This document shows, one piece after another, positions 1-5,619 of a stretch of 5,619 bases of DNA (position 1 is the first letter of the stretch; every line of letters starts with the position of its first letter). Origin of the DNA: Akkermansia sp. (lineage in GTDB: Bacteria; Verrucomicrobiota; Verrucomicrobiia; Verrucomicrobiales; Akkermansiaceae); the NCBI GenBank assembly GCA_020047775.1, contig JAIFNK010000182.1, positions 1 to 5,619 on the forward strand, in the 5' to 3' direction. The notes below the pieces were generated by a model that ran no database searches, was not told where the DNA came from, and saw nothing but the letters and a program-made list of their open reading frames with translations. The position numbers and the translations under genes are program-made.

Positions 1-2324
1 GCGCTCTTGAGGGTGAGATTCCATTGGAGGGTGCCTTGCCCGGCATTCCCGATTGTGAAATTCTGGACTCCTGTCGAATTGGCCAGCATGGTCACATCCA
101 GCCCTATTGGATCGAGGGTGATCTGCGGAACTCCCAGCCCGGTGCCGCTCAGCGGAACGCCGACGAGCGGATTCGCGGGATCATTGCTAACAATGCTGAT
201 GCTGCCGGCCAGGGACCCGATCGCCTGTGGTTTGAATTCCACCGGAACGAGAAATGTTCCGCCCGGCAGCAAGCTCACGGGATAGTTCCCGCTCAGCCGG
301 AAGTGGCTGCTCGATGAGGTGATGCTTCCGATTTCCAAGTTGTCACTGCCACGATTCGCCAGCGTTAGATACCATGTGTGCGACCCGCCGACTGCAAGCG
401 CGGGAAACGTGAGCGACTGCGGAGAAACCGACAAGCGCGGTCCGACGGGCAGCGTGGTTCCCGCTCCGTAGGCATGAATCCGCACGTTGTCCACGCCAGC
501 CCGGCCAGTGGTATTTCCAGTCTCATGAAAGCGGATATCGCTCAGATCCCCATTGGAAACGTTGAAACGCCCGCGGTATTGCGAAACTCCGTCCACGAAG
601 ATCTCCCAAGCCGGTTTCAACATGTCCACATCGACCGCGATCCGTGTCGTCCGCCGCAGCGGAAAAGCACCTATCGTTCCAAGTGATGGAAGGCCCGACT
701 GAAAAGTGCTGATCGTGCCATTGGCTGTGAAGTCGAGCCTCTGGATCCCGCCCGCTCCGTCAAAATGCAGCGTGAAATCCACGGGCAGATCCATGTAGAG
801 ATCGAACTCCAGCCGATAAGCCTCCGCGCCTTTGCCCATGGCGAAGCGCACCTGCTGGTAGCCGCTGCCATTGAATTCCATCGCCGGACCGGCCATGGTC
901 CCGATCAGCGAGCGCACCGTCGGACTGCCGAAGTTGATGCTGGTCGGGGCGAAGGGGCCTCCCACGGCGGTCAATTGATCCACCTTGTGGATCGGGGAAT
1001 CCCAGGTCACGTCATACAAAAGCGGCGGCTCCGGCGGTGCGGGCGGCGTGGTTTCCTGTCCCTCCACGATCATCGCGATGTTGTCCACCATGAGCAAAGA
1101 CGTACTTGCAACGACCTTGACCAGGTTGGTGAAGCTGCTGTTGAAGGTGAATGACTGGAAATCCGCGAGAGGTCCGGTTCCATCAATGATGCCGTCGGTT
1201 CTGAAAGTCTGCGTGACCGTGCTGCCATCCACCTTGTAGCCGGTGAAAATCACCGTCAGCGGGTTGGCATAAACCGTGGAATACTCGGACAAATCCAAAC
1301 CTAGAATCGTGAATGGCAGCGCCTCGCGATGCCTTACGGTGAAGTCGGCGGCCAACGGGCGCGCATAGAGCGTTCCATTGTTCGGGAGGCCGGTGGAAGA
1401 TGCACCCTGAACATTCATTCCGCTTGAGCTGCCGATCACCATGTTCTGCTCTTCCATGTACGGATTGTAATTGCCCTGGCCACCGAGGAAATTCGGCGCG
1501 TCAAAGGTGATGATGCGGGTTCCCGGCGGCAGATCGAGCAGGCGACTCTCCGTGGCCGCCTGCTGGGTATCCGAGTCCATCACCGGGCAATCCGGCGGGC
1601 GGATTGTGTTGGCGTCGAGTGCTGCTTCCACATAATGCGCCACACCATCGACCTCATCGATGTCGATTCGGGACTCGGCAATGTCAGACGCATGCACGAG
1701 GAAATCCGGTTCCGCGTAATCCACGCTGCCACTGGCGGTTAGCGAGGCGACCGCCTTCTCCACCGAGTCAAGCGCGGCAGTGGGAGAATGCACCAGAAAC
1801 GGCCCGTCCGGAGCCAACCTCACGCCGAGCCTCAGCCCCACCGCTGCTACGGCCAATCGGAATTCCTCCTCGCCAAGTCCTCCGCGCGGTTTGACCATTA
1901 CGTGGTCCGCCACCTCCGCCACCGCGTCCGCCAGCAGGTCATCCGCTACATTTTCATCCGCTGCGGGCAGCGTCCCGGTGTAAACGACCAGAGGATACTT
2001 TTCATTCACCCGCAGCAAACGGGAGCGCCGCACACTGCCATCGGCCGCGCGGCGCAACTCAGTCGCAAGCACCTGTGGATTTCCCAGCCGACTCCAAATC
2101 CCCCTATTTGGGACCGGCACGGGCTGGGGCGCTGAAGGTTCGGCCACGGCCGAAGCCATCTCCTGGCGATGACGATCACGCGCTGATGGTTCCTCCGCCG
2201 TCGCAGGCGGCACCTCCGGAACATTTCCCCGCTTGGATACCACCGGGTCGCGAATAACCAGCCACCCGATCAAAGCGAGACCGAGGACCAAAAATAGAGA
2301 CTGCCGCGCTGGAGACTTCATCAT
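1..2324 (-). CDS. Large exported multidomain protein with subtilase-like pro-region and ASH (choice-of-anchor D) repeat, N-terminal part
   Basis: An open frame of 774 codons runs from ATG at 2324 (a second ATG follows directly) off the left edge without a stop. Residues 9-24 are hydrophobic after a basic K3/R7 start, so this is a signal peptide or signal anchor; I see no clear cleavage site. Residues 28-100 form a Pro/Ala/Glu-rich linker. Residues 108-213 resemble pro-regions of S8 subtilases: KYP near 110, ADHVMVKP at 139-146, and VDYAEPDFLVHA ending at 212. No S8 catalytic Asp, His or Ser motif follows. Residues about 255-422 look like a beta-sandwich common in PEP-CTERM-type exoproteins, ending LLMVDNIAMIVEG. 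A Pro-rich linker lies at 427-434. Residues 435-617 look like a second, concanavalin/LamG-like sandwich (EFDLYMD, GVDNVRIHA). Residues 631-728 are an ASH/choice-of-anchor-D repeat (SVSPQSLTF, ANRGSDNLEIG, FKPQAIGSLAG, SNDPANP, LSGTG). A related module starts at 735 (TIGNAGQGTLQW). Only one Cys (246) is visible. Likely a cell-surface or secreted adhesin or protease; a catalytic domain may lie beyond the edge. The exact function is unknown. Confidence 0.85.
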   Translation of the reverse strand, partial: MMKSPARQSLFLVLGLALIGWLVIRDPVVSKRGNVPEVPPATAEEPSARDRHRQEMASAVAEPSAPQPVPVPNRGIWSRLGNPQVLATELRRAADGSVRRSRLLRVNEKYPLVVYTGTLPAADENVADDLLADAVAEVADHVMVKPRGGLGEEEFRLAVAAVGLRLGVRLAPDGPFLVHSPTAALDSVEKAVASLTASGSVDYAEPDFLVHASDIAESRIDIDEVDGVAHYVEAALDANTIRPPDCPVMDSDTQQAATESRLLDLPPGTRIITFDAPNFLGGQGNYNPYMEEQNMVIGSSSGMNVQGASSTGLPNNGTLYARPLAADFTVRHREALPFTILGLDLSEYSTVYANPLTVIFTGYKVDGSTVTQTFRTDGIIDGTGPLADFQSFTFNSSFTNLVKVVASTSLLMVDNIAMIVEGQETTPPAPPEPPLLYDVTWDSPIHKVDQLTAVGGPFAPTSINFGSPTVRSLIGTMAGPAMEFNGSGYQQVRFAMGKGAEAYRLEFDLYMDLPVDFTLHFDGAGGIQRLDFTANGTISTFQSGLPSLGTIGAFPLRRTTRIAVDVDMLKPAWEIFVDGVSQYRGRFNVSNGDLSDIRFHETGNTTGRAGVDNVRIHAYGAGTTLPVGPRLSVSPQSLTFPALAVGGSHTWYLTLANRGSDNLEIGSITSSSSHFRLSGNYPVSLLPGGTFLVPVEFKPQAIGSLAGSISIVSNDPANPLVGVPLSGTGLGVPQITLDPIGLDVTMLANSTGVQNFTIGNAGQGTLQWNLTLKS

Positions 2325-2337
2325 TTCACAATTGCCA

Positions 2338-2368
2338 TTAATATCCCAGTTCTCGACCTACTCGTAAA
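2338..2368 (-). promoter_or_regulatory. Weak candidate promoter for the exported-protein gene
   Basis: On the minus strand, TATTAA (2343-2338) resembles a -10 box with four of six consensus bases. TTACGA (2367-2362) could serve as a -35 box with an 18-bp spacer. The predicted start would leave a leader of only a few bases before ATG 2324, which has no Shine-Dalgarno sequence. Such matches arise easily by chance in this AT-richer gap, so this is a candidate only. Confidence 0.2.
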
Positions 2369-2377
2369 CTACAAACT

Positions 2378-2393
2378 CCCTAATTCCCTAATT
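2378..2393. repeat. Tandem 8-bp repeat, two copies of CCCTAATT
   Basis: Two perfect adjacent copies of CCCTAATT lie in the divergent intergenic region, flanked by CT-rich sequence. The repeat is seen directly; its role is unknown. It lies about 53 bp behind the exported-protein start and 87 bp before the fusion-gene start, so it could be a regulator site for either gene or simple-sequence noise. Confidence 0.7.
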
Positions 2394-2419
2394 CTCCGCC
2401 AATCCCCCGAGGTGCGGAC

Positions 2420-2432
2420 ATTTCCCGGAAAT
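2420..2432. promoter_or_regulatory. Short dyad ATTTCC-C-GGAAAT, possible operator
   Basis: A perfect 6-bp inverted repeat around a single C lies 48 bp before the fusion-gene start. The heptamer TTCCCGG inside it recurs at 2453-2459, 31 bp further on, about three helical turns. Both facts would suit a DNA-binding protein acting on the fusion gene, but no regulator is known and a 6-bp dyad is weak evidence. Confidence 0.2.
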
Positions 2433-2480
2433 TTGCGGTTTGCAAGTCGGCGTTCCCGGCTTTGAATCCCCGCCCAGCCC

Positions 2481-4154
2481 ATGAGCCATCCCACCTTCCG
2501 CATTGCCATCGGAGCCGACCACGGCGCCGTCGATTTGAAAAACGCCGTCGTCAAGCACCTGAAGGCGGTCGGCCACGATGTCCGAGACTTCGGCACGCAC
2601 GATCATGATTCCGTCGATTACTCCGACTACGCGAACCTCGTCGCCCGCAATGTGGCGGATGGCACCTACGATTTCGGCGTCCTCGCCTGCACGTCCGGCG
2701 TCGGCATGAGCATCGCCGCGAACCGCCACCGCCACGTGCGCGCGGCGAGCGTGCGCTCGGTCGAGGAAGCGGTGACCACCCGCGAGCACAATGACGCGAA
2801 CGTGCTTTGCCTCAGCGGAAAATTCACGGATGGGGCGACCGCCGTCGCCATGGCGGATGCGTTTCTCGCCACCAATTTCGCCGCCGGCCGCCATGAGTCG
2901 CGTGTTTGCAATTCCTCCGGCAGCCGCATCGCCGTGACGGATCCCGCGATCTATGCCGCGATCACCGCCGAGGAACACCGCCAGCGGAACAACATCGAGC
3001 TGATCGCTTCCGAGAATTTCACTTCGCCCGCCGTGATGGAGGCGCAGGGCTCCGTGCTCACTAACAAATATGCCGAAGGCTACCCCGGCAAGCGCTGGTA
3101 TGGCGGATGCGAAAACGTGGATGTCGTCGAGCAGCTCGCGATCGACCGCGCGAAGGAGCTTTTCGGCGCGGAGCACGCCAACGTCCAGCCGCACTCCGGC
3201 TCGCAGGCAAACACCGCGGTTTACTTCTCCGTGCTCAAGCCGGGCGACAAGATTTTCACCATGGATCTCGCCCACGGCGGTCACCTCACCCACGGTCACA
3301 AGGCGAATTTCTCCGGCCGTTTCTACGATGTTACCCACTACGGGGTTTCTCCCGACGACGAGCGCATCAACTACGACGAACTGGAAAAAACCGCCCGCGA
3401 ACTCAAGCCCGCGCTGATCACTGTAGGGGCTTCAGCTTACTCGCGGATCATCGACTTCGAGCGCATGGGCAAGCTCGCCCGCGAAGTCGGTTCCTATCTG
3501 TTTGTGGACATGGCGCACATCGCCGGCCTCGTCGCCGCCGGACTGCATCCGAGCCCGTTCCCACACGCGGATTTTGTCACTTCCACCACCCACAAGTCGC
3601 TTCGCGGCCCGCGCGGCGGCATCATTTTGTGCAAGGAAGAGTTCGCGAAAAAAATCGACTCGCAGGTGTTCCCCGGCATCCAGGGCGGCCCGCTGATGCA
3701 CGTCATCGCGGCCAAGGCGATCTGCTTCGGCGAGGCACTCAAGCCGGAATTCAAGGAATACTCAGCGCAAATTATCAAGAACGCGCAGGCCATCGCCGCC
3801 CGTCTCACGCACCACGGATTCCGCATCTGCTCCGGCGGCACCGACAACCACGTGATGCTCGTCGATCTCCGGAACAAGAACCTCAACGGCACCGACGCCT
3901 CCCACGCTCTCGACGAAGCTGGCATCACCGTCAACAAAAACGGCATCCCGTTCGACACCGGCAGCCCGATGAAACCCAGCGGCATCCGCATCGGCACGCC
4001 CGCCGTGACCACCCGCGGCATGAAGGAAGCTCATGTCGAACAAGTCGCCGATTTCATCCACGAAGCCTTGTCCGATCACACGAATCTGGAGAAGCTGCAT
4101 GCCATCCGCGAGCGGGTATTCGCCTTCAACCGCGACTTCCCGCTGCCGTGGTGA
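2481..4154 (+). CDS. rpiB-glyA: RpiB-GlyA fusion: ribose-5-phosphate isomerase B + serine hydroxymethyltransferase
   Basis: A 557-residue cytosolic fusion. Residues 1-142 are RpiB (LacAB_RpiB family), which interconverts ribulose and ribose 5-phosphate. Visible motifs are GADH (D13, H14), DYSDY at 46-50, the active-site loop C70-T-S-G-V-G matching E. coli C66-[13 protein letters not shown] with H103, and the phosphate-binding GRHESRV at 136-142. Residues 154-557 are SHMT (PLP fold type I), which converts serine and tetrahydrofolate to glycine and 5,10-methylene-THF. Its motifs are ELIASENF (173-180), [16 protein letters not shown] with Y197, E199 and Y207, [10 protein letters not shown] (263-272), PLP-binding D343 and H346 in VDMAHIAGL, Schiff-base K372 in [12 protein letters not shown], and carboxylate-binding R503 in GIRIGTPA. 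The SHMT part is 404 residues, slightly shorter at the N-terminus than E. coli GlyA (417). The linker is only about 11 residues. An in-frame TGA at 2463 makes ATG 2481 the first possible start; no Shine-Dalgarno precedes it. Both active sites look intact. W206 replaces the usual Tyr, a mild change. Confidence 0.95.
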   Translation: MSHPTFRIAIGADHGAVDLKNAVVKHLKAVGHDVRDFGTHDHDSVDYSDYANLVARNVADGTYDFGVLACTSGVGMSIAANRHRHVRAASVRSVEEAVTTREHNDANVLCLSGKFTDGATAVAMADAFLATNFAAGRHESRVCNSSGSRIAVTDPAIYAAITAEEHRQRNNIELIASENFTSPAVMEAQGSVLTNKYAEGYPGKRWYGGCENVDVVEQLAIDRAKELFGAEHANVQPHSGSQANTAVYFSVLKPGDKIFTMDLAHGGHLTHGHKANFSGRFYDVTHYGVSPDDERINYDELEKTARELKPALITVGASAYSRIIDFERMGKLAREVGSYLFVDMAHIAGLVAAGLHPSPFPHADFVTSTTHKSLRGPRGGIILCKEEFAKKIDSQVFPGIQGGPLMHVIAAKAICFGEALKPEFKEYSAQIIKNAQAIAARLTHHGFRICSGGTDNHVMLVDLRNKNLNGTDASHALDEAGITVNKNGIPFDTGSPMKPSGIRIGTPAVTTRGMKEAHVEQVADFIHEALSDHTNLEKLHAIRERVFAFNRDFPLPW

Positions 4155-4161
4155 GGAAGAG

Positions 4162-4253
4162 GTTGATGGTTGAGAGTTGATAGTTGATGGGAAGACCACG
4201 GGTCCGCCTTCTGCTTCCTCTTCGCTATCAACCATCAACTCTCAACCATCAAC
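4162..4253. repeat. Heptamer-built inverted repeat (28-bp arms, 36-nt loop) between glyA and zwf
   Basis: The left arm (4162-4189) is four heptamers in tandem: GTTGATG, GTTGAGA, GTTGATA, GTTGATG. The right arm (4226-4253), read on the minus strand from 4253, is GTTGATG, GTTGAGA, GTTGATG, GTTGATA. The first 20 bp match perfectly. Overall 26 of 28 positions are complementary, and one exception (G4189 with T4226) becomes a G-U pair in RNA, leaving a single A-C mismatch at 4182/4233. The stem starts 7 bases after the glyA stop and ends 7 bases before the zwf ATG. There is no T-run after the stem, so it is not a classic intrinsic terminator, though a stem this long could slow polymerase, protect the 3' end of the glyA message, or hide the zwf start. 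The simple heptamer design also suggests a dispersed REP- or MITE-like repeat. The structure is directly visible; its role is inferred. Confidence 0.9.
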
Positions 4254-4260
4254 TTCTCCC

Positions 4261-5619
4261 ATGAATCCCTTCCGCGAAGACCTCGTTTCCCGCTCGCGCG
4301 CCGAGCCTTGCAGCATTGTGATCTTCGGTGCCACCGGCGACCTGACGCACCGCAAGCTCATCCCCGCGCTATACAATCTAGCAGTCGATGGCGAGCTGCC
4401 GACCGGGGTGAAGATCATCGGATTCGCCCGCCGGGAAAAGTCCGACGGGGAGTTCCGCGCCGGACTCAGCGAGTTGAACCGCAAGGTTTCCCGCTCCGGG
4501 CACGACGAGAAAATCTGGGGCAGCTTCATCGAGACGGTTTCCTATCACACCTCCGAGTTTTCCGATGTCGAAGGCTACCGCCGCCTCGCGGACAAGCTCG
4601 ACGCCATCGACGCCGAGCACGGCGGCAAGGGCAACCGGCTTTTCTACATCGCCTCCGCTCCGGAGTTTTTCGATGAAATCCTCATCAACCTGAAAAACGC
4701 CGGGCTCAACGAATCGAAGCCCGGTTGCTGGTCCCGCGTCATCGTCGAGAAACCCTTCGGCACCGACCTCGCCACCGCCAAGCACCTGAACCAGGTCGTC
4801 AACGACACCTTCCAGGAGTGCGATACCTATCGGATCGACCACTACCTCGGCAAGGAAACCGCGCAGAACCTGATGGTGCTGCGCTTCGCCAACTCGATTT
4901 TCGAACCGCTCTGGAACAGCAAATACATCAGCCACATTCAGATCACCTGCTCGGAAAACCTCGGCATGGAAGGCGGCCGCGGTGGATACTATGAAAAATC
5001 CGGCGCGCTGCGCGACATGGTGCAGAACCACCTGCTCCAACTGCTCAGCCTCGTCGCCATGGAGCCGCCCACCGATCTATCAGCCGACGGCGTCCGGGAT
5101 GAGAAGGTGAAAGTCATCCGCTCGCTGCGCCAGTGGGACACCCCGGAAAAAGTCGCCGCCAACGTCGTGCGCGGCCAATACCTCGCCGGCCACATCGATG
5201 GCAATCCCGTCCCCGGCTACCGTGAAGAAGACCGGGTTTCCCCCGAATCCAAGACCGAAGCCTACGTCGCGGTTAGACTACTCATCGACACCTGGCGCTG
5301 GAGCGGCGTGCCGTTTTACATCCGCATGGGCAAGCGCCTGCCGAAGAAGTCCACCGAGATTTCCGTGCATTTCAAAGACGCGCCGTGTGTGCTTTTCAAC
5401 ACCCCCTGCTCCGGTGTCCCCGGCGGCAATGTGCTCGTCATCCGCATCCAGCCGGACGAGGGAATCTCGCTGCGCATGGTCTCGAAAATCCCCGGCACCA
5501 GCCTGCGCCTCGAACCGGTGAAAATGGATTTCCACTACGCCACCAGTTTTGGCAAAGGCAGCCCGGAAGCCTACGAGCGACTCCTGCTAGACGCCATCGC
5601 CGGCGACGCCACCCTCTTC
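4261..5619 (+). CDS. zwf: Glucose-6-phosphate 1-dehydrogenase, C-terminus beyond the window
   Basis: The frame gives 453 residues and is still open at the right edge. The family is usually about 480-510 residues, so roughly 50 are missing. The enzyme oxidises glucose 6-phosphate to 6-phosphogluconolactone, reducing NADP+ (or NAD+), the first step of the oxidative pentose phosphate pathway in the cytosol. The N-terminal Rossmann domain has the nucleotide-binding loop G23-A-T-G-D-L28 followed by THRKLIPALYNL, and EKPFG at 163-167. The active-site signature is RIDHYLGKE at 191-199, where D193 and H194 match D177 and H178 of the Leuconostoc enzyme and K198 contacts substrate. The C-terminal domain follows with FEPLWN, YYEKSGALRDMVQNHLLQLL (H257 matches the catalytic base H240), WRWSGVPFYIRMGKRLPKK and GDATLF at 448-453. 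ATG 4261 is the only good start: the upstream frame is closed by TGA at 4171 and offers just a TTG inside the inverted repeat. No Shine-Dalgarno is present, since the hairpin arm occupies that position. Confidence 0.96.
   Translation, partial: MNPFREDLVSRSRAEPCSIVIFGATGDLTHRKLIPALYNLAVDGELPTGVKIIGFARREKSDGEFRAGLSELNRKVSRSGHDEKIWGSFIETVSYHTSEFSDVEGYRRLADKLDAIDAEHGGKGNRLFYIASAPEFFDEILINLKNAGLNESKPGCWSRVIVEKPFGTDLATAKHLNQVVNDTFQECDTYRIDHYLGKETAQNLMVLRFANSIFEPLWNSKYISHIQITCSENLGMEGGRGGYYEKSGALRDMVQNHLLQLLSLVAMEPPTDLSADGVRDEKVKVIRSLRQWDTPEKVAANVVRGQYLAGHIDGNPVPGYREEDRVSPESKTEAYVAVRLLIDTWRWSGVPFYIRMGKRLPKKSTEISVHFKDAPCVLFNTPCSGVPGGNVLVIRIQPDEGISLRMVSKIPGTSLRLEPVKMDFHYATSFGKGSPEAYERLLLDAIAGDATLF

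Noticed and set aside
7..2257. Several plus-strand open frames of 60-129 codons in the left third
   Set aside because: They are short, rich in Arg/Pro/Ser, and opposite a 774-codon continuous minus-strand frame with coherent exported-protein domains.
2388..3338. Minus-strand open frame of 316 codons overlapping the RpiB-GlyA fusion
   Set aside because: It is antisense to a gene with clear conserved motifs; its Gly/Val/Asp/His-rich composition is what the reverse frame of a GC-rich gene gives, and no family is recognisable.
3107..4180. Plus-strand open frame of 357 codons inside the SHMT region
   Set aside because: It is an Arg/His/Pro-rich alternate frame of the SHMT coding sequence with no recognisable motif.
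4162..4253. Heptamer arrays as a CRISPR array
   Set aside because: The units are 7 bp and directly adjacent without spacers, and there are no cas genes nearby.
4162..4260. Inverted repeat as a classic Rho-independent terminator
   Set aside because: The arms are not GC-rich, the loop is 36 nt and the stem is followed by TTCTCCC, not a T-run. A non-canonical termination role remains possible.
4177..4260. TTG at 4177 as an upstream zwf start
   Set aside because: The extension would be translated from the inverted repeat, has low-complexity Ser/Pro-rich sequence, and G6PDH similarity already starts properly after ATG 4261.
4378..5040. Minus-strand open frame of 220 codons inside zwf
   Set aside because: It is the antisense shadow of a conserved G6PDH sequence, including the active-site region.

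Overview
The window looks like chromosomal DNA of a GC-rich Gram-negative bacterium. My best guess is Verrucomicrobiota. This rests on the style of the large exported multidomain protein (subtilase-type pro-region, beta-sandwich modules, choice-of-anchor-D/ASH repeat), the lack of Shine-Dalgarno sequences at all three start codons, and simple-sequence repeats between the genes. It is a judgement from protein style, not from a marker gene.

Layout: (i) 1-2324, minus strand: the first 774 residues of a very large exported or membrane-anchored protein that runs off the left edge. It is open throughout with no stop. (ii) 2325-2480: a 156-bp divergent intergenic region with an 8-bp tandem repeat, a short dyad and only weak promoter candidates. 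(iii) 2481-4154, plus strand: one uninterrupted 557-codon frame joining ribose-5-phosphate isomerase B to serine hydroxymethyltransferase (RpiB-GlyA fusion). (iv) 4155-4260: a 106-bp gap almost filled by a striking inverted repeat. Each arm is four heptamers of the form GTTGAKR, and the right arm ends seven bases before the next start codon. (v) 4261-5619, plus strand: glucose-6-phosphate dehydrogenase (zwf), 453 codons, cut by the right edge shortly before its C-terminus.

The two plus-strand enzymes make metabolic sense together. Zwf opens the oxidative pentose phosphate pathway and yields NADPH. RpiB converts the resulting ribulose 5-phosphate to ribose 5-phosphate for PRPP and nucleotides. 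GlyA supplies glycine and 5,10-methylene-tetrahydrofolate, needed for purine and thymidylate synthesis. The divergent exported protein has no evident link to them.

The most notable items are the RpiB-GlyA fusion with its very short linker, the heptamer-built hairpin abutting zwf, and a subtilase-like pro-region not followed by a protease domain in the visible part of the exported protein. I see no RNA gene, CRISPR array, transposase or phage gene.
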